From NCBI GenBank assembly GCA_003490025.1, contig DNJC01000116.1:4667-68666 (forward strand): a DNA stretch of 64,000 bases, given 5' to 3'. This DNA is from Geobacter sp. GTDB lineage: Bacteria > Desulfobacterota > Desulfuromonadia > Geobacterales > Geobacteraceae. This document shows positions 25,027 to 32,899 of the stretch, piece by piece. The notes under the pieces are model-generated. The model made no database searches. It saw only the letters and a list, made by a program, of their open reading frames with translations, and was not told the DNA's origin. Both the position numbers and the translations under genes were made by a program. Each line of letters opens with the position of its first letter. The stretch's first letter is position 1.

Positions 25027-27039
25027 ATGTCCAATTACCAGACAAACCAGGAGCAGCACTCCTGCCTCCCGCTCGCCGGGCGGAGCTTCGACGGCGACCT
25101 GTTCCAGGGGGACGACGCCGAGAGCCGCCAGTGCCTGGCCGCCATCCTGGCGACCGCGCAGGTCGGCATCCTCGTCATCGACGCCGAGAGCCACGTCATC
25201 GTGGAGGCGAACCCCAAGGCGGTCGAGGTGATCGGCGTCACCAGGGACGAGATCCTCGGCTCGGTCTGCCACCGCTTCATCTGCGTCTCGCAGATCGGGC
25301 AATGTCCGATCACCGACCTTGGGCAGTGCATCGACTGCGGGGAGCGGCAGCTGATCACGGCCCGGGGGGATTACGTCACCGTGGTGAAGACGGTGGCCCA
25401 GATAACCATCAAGGGGCGCCCGCACCTCGTGGAGAGCTTCCTCGACATCTCGGATCGCAAAAGGACCGAGGAGGCGCTCAGGGAGAGCGAGGAGCGCTGC
25501 CGCGACATCCTGGACAACGCCAACGACCTGATCCAGAGCGTCGACGTGAACGGCTCGTTCATCTACGTGAACCGGGCCTGGAAGTCGACCCTGGGGTACA
25601 GCGACCAGGAGATCGCCTCGATGAAGGTGTTCGACATCATCACGCCGGCCTGCCGGGACCACTGCGGCCTCCTGTTCCAGCAGATCATGAAGGGGGTGGT
25701 GGTTCCCCGGGTCGAGGTGCAGTTCCTGGCGCGCGACGGACGGACCGTGGTGCTGGAGGGGAGCATCAACTGCAGTTTCGTGGACGGAACCCCCTCCGTC
25801 ACCCGCGGCATCTTCAGGGACATGACCGAGAGGAACCGGATGGAGCGGGAGCTTTCGCAAAGCGAGGAGCGCTACCGGCAGCTGGTCGAGCACGCGCCCG
25901 AGGCTATCGTGGTGCACAGCCAGGGGAAGTTCCTGTACGTGAACAACGAGGCGGTCCGCCTCTTCGGCGCCGAGAGCCGCGACCAGCTCCTGGGGACCCC
26001 GATCGTCAACGTGATCCACCCCGACTACCGCGACATGGTCCGGGGGAGGATGCGGGAGCTGGAGACCCCGAACACGGTGGTGCCCACGATGGAGATGAAG
26101 GTGATGCGCCTGGACGGCGGCGTCATCGACGTGGAGAGCGTGGGGACCAGCATCTCCCTGAACGGAGAGCCGGCGATCCAGGTGGTGGTGCGCGACACCA
26201 CCCAGAGAAAGCTCCTGGAGGCGGAGCGGGAGCAGTGGCAAAAGAAGCTCGAACTGAAGGTGGAGGAGAAGACCCGGCACCTGAAGGAGGCCCAGGCGAA
26301 GCTGATCCAGTCGGAGAAGATGGTGACCCTGGGCGAGGTGGTCTCGGGGGCTTCGCACGAGCTGAACAACCCGCTGGCCGGCATACTCTCCGCCATCCAG
26401 CTCCTGCGCAGCTCGGCGCTGAACCAGCCGATACTGCCGGAGCTCATGGACGGCATCGACGTCCTGGAGAGCATCGAGAGCGCGGCGATACGCTGCCAGA
26501 GCATCGTGGAGGACCTGATCCGCTTCTCCACGCAGACCAGGTGCAACTTCGCCCAGATGGACCTGAACGAGCTTTTGAGGGACTCCCTCGAGGTGATGGC
26601 GGAGGAGTTCGTCCGCGCCCAGATCAGGGTGGAGTGGCGCATCGACCCCGAGCTCCCGGCCATAGAGGGGGACTTCGTCAAGCTCCTCGAGGTCTTCACC
26701 AACATCCTGCAGAATTCCAAGAACGCGCTCCCGGACCAGGGGCTCGTGGAGGTGAGCACCAGGCACCTGAAGAAGTACGGGGAGACGCAGCAGGTGATCG
26801 TCAGCATCAGGGACACCGGGTGCGGCATCCCGTCGCCGAACCTCTCCAAGATCTTCGACCCCTTCTTCACCACCAAGCCGGTCGGGAAGGGGCCGGGGCT
26901 CGGGCTCACGGTGAGCTACGGCATCATCAAGCGTCACGGCGGCGACATCGACGTCAGGAGCACGGTCGGCAAGGGGACCGAGGTGGTCGTGACGCTCCCG
27001 GTCAGGCAGCCCGAAAAACAGGGGAGCGCGCCGGCCTGA
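25027..27039 (+). CDS. multi-PAS sensor histidine kinase
   Basis: A 670-residue soluble kinase. PAS1 (about 40-150) carries a cysteine cluster (VCHRFICVSQIGQCPITD, then CIDCGE) of a type common in Geobacter and related bacteria and plausibly a redox or metal sensor; PAS2 (about 155-275) and PAS3 (about 280-400) follow; then a coiled coil, a HisKA domain with the phospho-His in GASHELNNPLAG, and HATPase_c with NILQNSKNA, IRDTGCGIP and GLGLTVSYGIIKRHGG. There is no receiver gene in the operon. The divergent sigma-54 response regulator (22584-24068) is the natural candidate partner, and a sigma-54-like promoter drives this operon, suggesting a feedback loop. Confidence 0.9.
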   Translation: MSNYQTNQEQHSCLPLAGRSFDGDLFQGDDAESRQCLAAILATAQVGILVIDAESHVIVEANPKAVEVIGVTRDEILGSVCHRFICVSQIGQCPITDLGQCIDCGERQLITARGDYVTVVKTVAQITIKGRPHLVESFLDISDRKRTEEALRESEERCRDILDNANDLIQSVDVNGSFIYVNRAWKSTLGYSDQEIASMKVFDIITPACRDHCGLLFQQIMKGVVVPRVEVQFLARDGRTVVLEGSINCSFVDGTPSVTRGIFRDMTERNRMERELSQSEERYRQLVEHAPEAIVVHSQGKFLYVNNEAVRLFGAESRDQLLGTPIVNVIHPDYRDMVRGRMRELETPNTVVPTMEMKVMRLDGGVIDVESVGTSISLNGEPAIQVVVRDTTQRKLLEAEREQWQKKLELKVEEKTRHLKEAQAKLIQSEKMVTLGEVVSGASHELNNPLAGILSAIQLLRSSALNQPILPELMDGIDVLESIESAAIRCQSIVEDLIRFSTQTRCNFAQMDLNELLRDSLEVMAEEFVRAQIRVEWRIDPELPAIEGDFVKLLEVFTNILQNSKNALPDQGLVEVSTRHLKKYGETQQVIVSIRDTGCGIPSPNLSKIFDPFFTTKPVGKGPGLGLTVSYGIIKRHGGDIDVRSTVGKGTEVVVTLPVRQPEKQGSAPA

Positions 27040-27177
27040 GGCGGCGAAAGGGCGATTTCGTTTGACTTTCGTCGCAGCTTCTGGTTAAACGTCTATCGAC
27101 GGCAGGCGGCAAGAGCGCCGGCCGCCGGGGACGGCGCGTGGCGCGCATGGCGCGCGGCGGCGGCGCCCGGAACATAC

Positions 27178-27262
27178 GATAGACGATAATACTAAACCAT
27201 CCGCGAGGATGGGGCGGAAAGCCTACAGGGTCTCACCGAGACAGCCGGGTTGCCGAAATATC
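27178..27262 (+). promoter_or_regulatory. GEMM-I riboswitch of the 3',3'-cGAMP (GEMM-Ib) subtype
   Basis: The RNA follows the GEMM-I plan: AATACTAAACC, hairpin CATCC-GCGA-GGATG, GGGCGGAAAGCC, a hairpin closed by GGTCTC/GAGAC, then GCCGGGTTGCCGAAATATC. It is almost base-for-base the Geobacter type shown to bind 3',3'-cGAMP. An A stands where c-di-GMP-selective members have the specificity G in the segment before AAACC. The outer stem pairs GATA (27178) with TATC (27259). It lies upstream of the GGDEF-EAL gene. Confidence 0.9.
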
Positions 27263-27298
27263 TTCCCTTGGAGAGATACCGGCAGCCCGTTTTTTTTT
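27246..27298 (+). terminator. riboswitch-controlled intrinsic terminator
   Basis: CGGGTTGCCG (27246-27255), which is the 3' part of the aptamer, can pair with CGGCAGCCCG (27280-27289), with TATCT/AGATA inside, followed by nine T residues. Aptamer and terminator are mutually exclusive, so ligand binding should switch transcription on. Confidence 0.85.
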
Positions 27299-27407
27299 GC
27301 CCGCCTCCCGTATCCTTCCCCCCCGCGCCGCCGCAAAAGGGGCGCAACCGTCAACGCGAATCCAGTATCATGCCGGGGTCCTTGAGGCTTGGGCAGGAGT
27401 TTTCCCT

Positions 27408-29204
27408 ATGCACACGACGGCCGCCGCGATAGAAAGGGCGCTGCAGCTAAAAGAAGGACTCGAACCGGGCATGACCGAGCTTCAGCAGGACGAGGACCGC
27501 CTCCGGATGCTGAAGGAGGCCATCGACTCCCTCCCCATTTCCGCCGGGATCACCATCAGCAACCTCGACGGCAAGATCGTCTACGCCAACGACGCCGAGT
27601 GCGAGATGCACGGCTACCAGCCCGGGGAACTCCTGGGGCGGGACGCCCGCATCCTGGCGCCCCCTCCGGGCGGCCCCCCCGCGCCCCGCCTGGACCCCGC
27701 CCGCATCGGCCTTTGGAAGCGCGAATGCCTGAACGTCCGCAAGGACGGCGCCGAGTTCCCGGTGCAGCTCACCTCGACGCCGATCAGAAGCGCCGGCGGG
27801 CGCTGCCTCGGGGTGATCACCGCCAGCGAGGACATCACCCACCGGAAGGACTGCGAGAGGCGGATCGAGCATCTCGCCTACTACGACACCACCACGCACC
27901 TGCCGAACCGGACGCTCCTCATGGACCGGCTGCACCAGGCGCTCGCCCTGGCCAGGCGCGAGAGGCGCACGCTGGCGTTGCTCTTTCTCGACCTGGACAA
28001 CTTCAAGGACCTGAACAACACGCGCGGCCACGAGGTGGGGGACAAGTTCCTGCAGGAGGTGGCGAGGCGCCTTTCCGGCGCCGTCTGCGGCTCCGACACG
28101 CTGGCGAGGCTGGGCGGGGACGAGTTCGTCGTCGTGGTCAACAGCGAGGAGAAAGCGGCCGCGGCGGTGGCCGAGCGGCTGCAGGCGCTCTTCGGGGAGC
28201 CGTTTCTGATCGACGGGGAGGAGATCTACGGGAGCACCAGTATCGGCATCGCCCTCTACCCGGGGGACGGCTGCGACGTGGAGACGCTCTTTCGCTGCGC
28301 CGACGCCGCCATGTACCAGGCCAAGAGCCATGGGAAGGGGGGGTACCAGTTCTTCTCCCGCGAGATGAACCAGAGCAACATGCGCCGCGTGGCGCTGGAG
28401 AACGGCATGCGCCAGGGGCTCGCCCGCGGGGAGTTCTTCCTGCACTACCAGCCCCAGTGGGAGCTGGAGAACTCGACGACCACCGGGGCGGAGGCGCTCC
28501 TGCGCTGGGAGAGCGCCGAGTTCGGGACCGTTTGCCCCGACGAGTTCATCCCGATCGCCGAATCGTCGGGGTTCATCTTCGAGCTGGGGGAGATGGTGCT
28601 GCGCGAGGCGTGCCTCATGGCCGCCGGGTGGGGCGAGGCGTGCCGCGACCTGAAGGTGGCGGTGAACATCTCCGGCCGGCAGTTCAGGCAGCCGGACTTC
28701 CTGCAGACGGTGGCGCGCATCGTGGCCGAGACCGGGGTCCGTCCCTCGTCGCTGGAGCTGGAGTTCACCGAGAGCGTCATCATGGAGAGGGCGGATAATA
28801 ACATCGACTCGCTGCAGGCGCTGAAGAGGATGGGGGTGAGGCTCAGCATCGACGACTTCGGGACGGGCTACTCCTCGCTCAACTACCTGAAGCACTTCCC
28901 GATCGACGCCATCAAGATCGACCGCTCCTTCATCGCGGAGGTGACCAACGGCGACGACGCGGCCATCGCCGACGCGATCATCTCCATGGCGCACAGCCTG
29001 AAGCTCAGGGTGGTGGCGGAAGGGGTCGAAAATGCCGCCCAGCTCGACTTCCTGTCGGAGAGGAGATGCGACGAGGCGCAGGGGTACTACTTCGCCAGGC
29101 CGATGCCGGCCCCGGATTTCAAGGCCTTCCTGCGCGAGCGCGTCGGGGAAGGTGCGAGGCCCCCTGGGGGGCAGCTCGCGAAGGGTAGCTCGCGGCCCCG
29201 ATGA
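27408..29204 (+). CDS. PAS-GGDEF-EAL protein under cGAMP riboswitch control
   Basis: A 598-residue cytoplasmic protein: PAS domain (about 35-145, NLDGKIVYANDAECEMHGYQPGELLGR), GGDEF domain (about 155-315) with intact active site RLGGDEF and the guanine-contacting residues in NNTRGHEVGD, and an EAL domain (about 330-585) with GAEALLRW, ESVIME, IDDFGTGYSSLNYL and IKIDRSFI. It has Asp, not Ser, at the position that in Hypr GGDEFs changes selectivity to cGAMP, so it should make or degrade c-di-GMP rather than make cGAMP. The EAL residues look competent for hydrolysis. The start is the ATG at 27408 with GCAGGAG upstream. The gene lets cGAMP set c-di-GMP turnover. Confidence 0.9.
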   Translation: MHTTAAAIERALQLKEGLEPGMTELQQDEDRLRMLKEAIDSLPISAGITISNLDGKIVYANDAECEMHGYQPGELLGRDARILAPPPGGPPAPRLDPARIGLWKRECLNVRKDGAEFPVQLTSTPIRSAGGRCLGVITASEDITHRKDCERRIEHLAYYDTTTHLPNRTLLMDRLHQALALARRERRTLALLFLDLDNFKDLNNTRGHEVGDKFLQEVARRLSGAVCGSDTLARLGGDEFVVVVNSEEKAAAAVAERLQALFGEPFLIDGEEIYGSTSIGIALYPGDGCDVETLFRCADAAMYQAKSHGKGGYQFFSREMNQSNMRRVALENGMRQGLARGEFFLHYQPQWELENSTTTGAEALLRWESAEFGTVCPDEFIPIAESSGFIFELGEMVLREACLMAAGWGEACRDLKVAVNISGRQFRQPDFLQTVARIVAETGVRPSSLELEFTESVIMERADNNIDSLQALKRMGVRLSIDDFGTGYSSLNYLKHFPIDAIKIDRSFIAEVTNGDDAAIADAIISMAHSLKLRVVAEGVENAAQLDFLSERRCDEAQGYYFARPMPAPDFKAFLRERVGEGARPPGGQLAKGSSRPR

Positions 29205-29253
29205 GGGGCGCAGCGAAAAAGGGCACCGGCCGAGCCGGTGCAAGGAGACGACC

Positions 29254-29865
29254 ATGATGGTTCGGAAAAATCTGGTTCTGGCGGTCCTGCTGCAGGTCGC
29301 GGCGCTGCCGGTCCTGAACGCGAACGCCGGCAACGTCGGCGTCGACCTCAACATACGGATTGGCGGGGAGCCCCGCCCGGTCATCGTCACGCAGCCCCCC
29401 CCGGCATACGCTCCGGCGCCGGAGTACGTCGACGAGGTGGAGGAAGAGGTCGAATTCATCTACCCGGAGCCGCTCGGTTTCTACGTCGCCGTCGGGGTTC
29501 CGTACGACCTCTTCTTCATGAACAGCCGCTACTACATGGTCCGCGACGGGCGCTGGTTCCGGTCGCCGAGCAGCCGCGGCGGCTGGGCGCCGGTCAGGTA
29601 CCGTGAACTCCCTCCCCCCTTGAGGAGGCACAGGCTGGAGCGGATCAGGGAGTACCGGGCCAGGGAGTACGACGTCTACCGGCACGACCGCGAGCACTAC
29701 CGCGGCAGGCACCGCGCCGACAAGGGGTACTGGAAGGCCGCCCGCCGAGAGGAGCACAGGGCGGAGAAGCAAGAGCGCCGCGAGGAAAAGCGTTTCGAGA
29801 AGGAGCAGCGGCACGAGGAAAAACGTTTCGAGAAGGAGCATCGGCGCGAGCGCGGCCGCGACTAG
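29254..29865 (+). CDS. exported protein with highly charged C-terminal repeats
   Basis: A protein of about 203 residues with a signal peptide (ending NANA-GNVG), a glycine/proline-rich middle with a DLFFMNSRYYMVRDGRWFR segment resembling the small YXWF/WFR exported-protein domain, and a C-terminal third dominated by Arg, Glu, His and Lys. That tail contains near-perfect 11-residue repeats, EEKRFEKEQRH then EEKRFEKEHRR. The start is one of two adjacent ATGs (29254 or 29257) after AAGGAGACG. A hairpin CACCGGC-CGA-GCCGGTG (29224-29240) lies in the leader. It is 49 bases after the GGDEF-EAL gene and may be cotranscribed. Function unknown. Confidence 0.65.
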   Translation: MMVRKNLVLAVLLQVAALPVLNANAGNVGVDLNIRIGGEPRPVIVTQPPPAYAPAPEYVDEVEEEVEFIYPEPLGFYVAVGVPYDLFFMNSRYYMVRDGRWFRSPSSRGGWAPVRYRELPPPLRRHRLERIREYRAREYDVYRHDREHYRGRHRADKGYWKAARREEHRAEKQERREEKRFEKEQRHEEKRFEKEHRRERGRD

Positions 29866-29916
29866 CCGCCCGTTTTCCTGATCGGACGACCTTCCGGCCC
29901 TCGCTCCCACTTCCCC

Positions 29917-29950
29917 CTACCCTCCCCTCCGGGGGCGGGGACCGCTTCGT
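29917..29950. repeat. partial copy of dispersed repeat family C
   Basis: The segment ACCCTCCCCTCCGGGGGCGG followed by GGACCGCTTCGTAA matches the first third of the repeat at 17694-17790. Confidence 0.6.
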
Positions 29951-29972
29951 AAAGGACAAAACAGGAGAACCA

Positions 29973-30548
29973 ATGGAAGAAAGAGCCGTCAGCCGTTGCA
30001 GCTGGGCCGGGAGCGACCCGCTCTACCTCTCCTACCACGACCGCGAGTGGGGGGTGCCGGTGCACGACGACCGGCTCCTCTTCGAGTTCCTGACACTGGA
30101 AGGGGCGCAGGCCGGGCTTTCCTGGATCACCATCCTGAGAAAACGCGAGGGGTACCGGCGCGCCTTCGACGGGTTCGACCCGGAACAGGTGGCGCGCTTC
30201 TCCCCCGAGCGGCTGCTGCAGCTGATGGGCGACCCGTCCATCGTGCGCAACCGCCTGAAGATCGAGTCCACCGTCGGCAACGCCCGCGCCCTGCTGTCGC
30301 TGCGGGAGGAGTTCGGCTCCTTCGACGCCTACCTCTGGCGCTTCGTCGACGGCGCCCCGATCCAGAACGCCTGGCCCGGCACGGGCGAGATTCCCGCCTC
30401 CACCCCGCTCTCCGATCTCCTCAGCCGCGACCTCAAGCGCCGCGGCTTCCGCTTCGTCGGGAGCACCATCTGCTACGCCTTCATGCAGGCGGTCGGCATG
30501 GTCAACGACCACGCCGTCGACTGCTTCCGCTGGAAGGAACTCCGCTGA
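29973..30548 (+). CDS. tag: DNA-3-methyladenine glycosylase I
   Basis: A 191-residue enzyme of the Tag family, which removes 3-methyladenine from alkylated DNA in base-excision repair. Family signatures are present along the chain: RCSWAGSDPLYLSYHDREWGV near the N-terminus with the first zinc Cys and His, LLFEFLTLEGAQAGLSWITILRKREGYRRAF, and the C-terminal FVGSTICYAFMQAVGMVNDHAVDCF with the remaining zinc ligands. Length is normal for the family. A start with AACAGGAGAACC upstream is well defined. It appears to be a single gene between repeat-bearing spacers. Confidence 0.95.
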   Translation: MEERAVSRCSWAGSDPLYLSYHDREWGVPVHDDRLLFEFLTLEGAQAGLSWITILRKREGYRRAFDGFDPEQVARFSPERLLQLMGDPSIVRNRLKIESTVGNARALLSLREEFGSFDAYLWRFVDGAPIQNAWPGTGEIPASTPLSDLLSRDLKRRGFRFVGSTICYAFMQAVGMVNDHAVDCFRWKELR

Positions 30549-30736
30549 GGGGATCCCCCGCCGCCGGAAAAAATCGCCCCCGATTGCATCCCGCAATAAT
30601 TTCAGGTAATTTGTAGTGTCGGCAGTTCGGTTTCCGCCGCACGCGCCCGTCTGGAGGAGGGACGCAAGCAAAAAGAGAGCGGGGGATCGCCTGACCGAAG
30701 CGCCAACGTCTCGCGTCCGCCCCCCGAGGAGAGCAC

Positions 30737-32176
30737 ATGTTCCGTCGCACCAAGATCGTCGCCACCGTAGGACCCGCCTGCGACTCAAGCGAAAAGCTCA
30801 ACGACCTGATGCGGGCCGGCGTGGACGTCTTCCGGCTCAACTTCTCCCACGGCGACCACGCCGGGAAGAGCGCCGTGATCCGCAGCATCAGGGACCTCTC
30901 GCTCCGGCACGGGCACGTGGTCGCCATCCTGGGAGACCTGCAGGGACCCAAGATCCGGACCGGCCTGATGCAGGGGGGGGGGATGCAGCTTCTCGCCGGG
31001 AGCGAGGTGACCGTGACCACCAGGGAGGTGATGGGGGAGGGGAACGTGATCCCCACCATCTACAAGGGGCTGCCGCGGGACGTGCGGCCGGCGGACCGGA
31101 TACTTCTGGACGACGGGCTGATGGAGCTGAGGGTGCTCGGGGTGGAGGGGGACGACGTCCGCTGCCAGGTGGTGAGCGGCGGCTGGCTTAAGGACCGCAA
31201 GGGGATCAACCTCCCCGGCGCCAAGGTTTCCGCCCCGGCCCTGACCGACAAGGACCGGGAGGACCTGCAGTTCTGCATCAGGGAGGAACTCGACTACGTC
31301 GCCCTTTCCTTCGTGCGCGAGGCCTCGGACGTGCTGGAGCTGAAGGAGATCCTGGACGGAAGCGGATCGCCCTTGAGGGTGATCGCCAAGATCGAGAAAC
31401 CCGAGGCGGTGGTCAACTTCGCCGAGATCCTTAAGGTGAGCGACGGGATCATGGTGGCGCGCGGCGACCTGGGGGTGGAGATCAGCCCCGAGAAGGTGCC
31501 GCTGATCCAGAAGCGGATCATCAGGAGCTGCAACGAGGCGGGGAAACCGGTGATCACGGCCACCCAGATGCTGGAGAGCATGATCAACAACCCGCGACCC
31601 ACCCGCGCCGAGACCTCGGACGTCGCCAACGCCATCCTCGACGGGACCGACGCGATAATGCTCTCCGCCGAGACCGCCTCCGGCAAGTACCCGATAGAAG
31701 CGGTCTCCATGATGGTGCAGGTGGCGCACGACGTGGAAGGGGATCCCCAGCTGATGCCCCAGGTGTTCCACTTTGTCGCGGCGGAGCAGGGGGGAGTGCC
31801 CAGCGTCTCCGAGGTGATCGGGCTTGCCGCCTGCAGGGCCGCGGAGAGCGTCAAGGCCGCCGCCATACTCGCCTTCACCCAGACCGGGAGCACGGCCGCC
31901 CTGGTCTCCAAGTGCCGCCCCACGCTCCCGATCATCGCGGTGACCCCGTCGCAGCAGGTGCGCCGCAGGCTCGCCCTCTACTCGGGCGTCCAGTCGCTCA
32001 GGGTCGACATCGAGGGGGATACCGAGTCGCAGATCCGTTCGGTGGACGAGGCGGTGGTGGCGACCAGCTGGCTTCACGCGGGAGAGCTGGTGGTGATCAC
32101 CATGGGGAGCCCGGTCTCCTCGCCCGGTACCACCAACCTGATGAAGGTGCACCGTCTGGAGAGCCCGGACGTGTAG
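30737..32176 (+). CDS. pyk: pyruvate kinase
   Basis: A 479-residue glycolytic enzyme converting phosphoenolpyruvate and ADP to pyruvate and ATP. Diagnostic segments: RRTKIVATVGPACDSSEKL and FRLNFSHGDH at the N-terminus, LGDLQGPKIRTG, the active-site signature VIAKIEKPEAVVNFAEIL with catalytic Lys, VARGDLGVEI, TATQMLESM and PTRAETSDVANAILDGTDAIMLS, and the C-terminal allosteric domain. Full length for the family. It is preceded by a 188-base spacer and AGGAGAGCAC ribosome binding site, and followed by repeat-rich DNA. Confidence 0.96.
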   Translation: MFRRTKIVATVGPACDSSEKLNDLMRAGVDVFRLNFSHGDHAGKSAVIRSIRDLSLRHGHVVAILGDLQGPKIRTGLMQGGGMQLLAGSEVTVTTREVMGEGNVIPTIYKGLPRDVRPADRILLDDGLMELRVLGVEGDDVRCQVVSGGWLKDRKGINLPGAKVSAPALTDKDREDLQFCIREELDYVALSFVREASDVLELKEILDGSGSPLRVIAKIEKPEAVVNFAEILKVSDGIMVARGDLGVEISPEKVPLIQKRIIRSCNEAGKPVITATQMLESMINNPRPTRAETSDVANAILDGTDAIMLSAETASGKYPIEAVSMMVQVAHDVEGDPQLMPQVFHFVAAEQGGVPSVSEVIGLAACRAAESVKAAAILAFTQTGSTAALVSKCRPTLPIIAVTPSQQVRRRLALYSGVQSLRVDIEGDTESQIRSVDEAVVATSWLHAGELVVITMGSPVSSPGTTNLMKVHRLESPDV

Positions 32177-32222
32177 CTGGTTTTCACCCATCCCCACCCC
32201 GTCCCTCCCCCTTTCTCCCCCT

Positions 32223-32301
32223 TCAGTATGAATTCGGCCCATTTGTCCCTCCACTCAGTATGAATTCGGCCCACGCGTCCCTCCCCCTTCAAGGGGGAGG
32301 C
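32223..32301. repeat. 32-bp direct repeat plus GC-rich inverted repeat after pyk
   Basis: TCAGTATGAATTCGGCCCA occurs at 32223-32241 and again at 32255-32273, followed each time by a GTCCCTCC segment. Directly after it, CTCCCCCTT pairs with AAGGGGGAG (about 32281-32300). This may serve as the pyk terminator region; no typical T-tract follows. Confidence 0.65.
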
Positions 32302-32349
32302 CAGGAGGGGGATGGGTTTCCGGAAGATTCTCACAGTGCAGGATTCCAT

Positions 32350-32378
32350 TTGACTGTATCCGCCAAAGCGGATATGTT
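32350..32378 (+). promoter_or_regulatory. promoter with embedded palindromic operator for arsC-hgcA-hgcB
   Basis: A -35 element TTGACT (32350-32355), a 17-base spacer and a -10 element TATGTT (32373-32378). The spacer is filled by a perfect palindrome, TATCCGC-CAAA-GCGGATA (32357-32374), the usual place for a repressor of the ArsR or MarR type. No such regulator gene is adjacent. Confidence 0.6.
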
Positions 32379-32443
32379 TGTCCCCGGAGCAAGGAAGCGA
32401 GCAGTTCGCTCCCCGATCTCAACAACTGATACCGGAGAAAGAC

Positions 32444-32899
32444 GTGAAAAAGAAAAGGGTGCTGTTTCTCTGCACGCATAACTCCTGCCGGTCCCAGATG
32501 GCGGAGGGGATAGTCAACGAGGAACTGGGCGAAGCTTTCGAGGCCTTTTCCGCAGGGACCGTTGCGACCAGGGTGAACCCGCTGGCGGTAAAGGTGCTGT
32601 CGGAGATCGGCATAGACATCTCGGGGCACGAGTCCAAGGCCCTGGAGAGGTTCGCCGGCGAGAGCTTCGACTACGTGATCACCCTGTGCGGTTCGGCCAA
32701 CGAGGAGTGCCCGCTTTTCTTCGGCGGCGTGCGGCGGGTCCATATCGGGTTCGACGACCCTTCGCAGCTCCCGGGGGAACCGGAGGCCGTGTTGCCGGAG
32801 TACAGGAGGGTGAGGGACCGGATCAGGAAGGAGATCGTGGCCTACCTGGGCAAGGATGCGGGTGAACCGGTCGTCTCCGGCGGGAGGGAGCAGCGATGA
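32444..32899 (+). CDS. arsC: arsenate reductase, thioredoxin-linked (LMW phosphatase fold)
   Basis: A 151-residue enzyme reducing arsenate to arsenite. It has the phosphatase-type P-loop CTHNSCRS (residues about 10-17), the resolving cysteine pair C-x6-C in LCGSANEECPLFFGG, and the acid motif GFDDPSQLPG, the three-cysteine layout of pI258-type ArsC. The GTG start at 32444 has GGAGAAAG upstream and begins the fold; a longer frame adds unrelated residues. Its stop codon overlaps the start of hgcA (ATGA), so arsenate reductase and mercury methylation genes form one operon here. No arsenite pump or ArsR gene is present in the window. Confidence 0.92.
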   Translation: MKKKRVLFLCTHNSCRSQMAEGIVNEELGEAFEAFSAGTVATRVNPLAVKVLSEIGIDISGHESKALERFAGESFDYVITLCGSANEECPLFFGGVRRVHIGFDDPSQLPGEPEAVLPEYRRVRDRIRKEIVAYLGKDAGEPVVSGGREQR

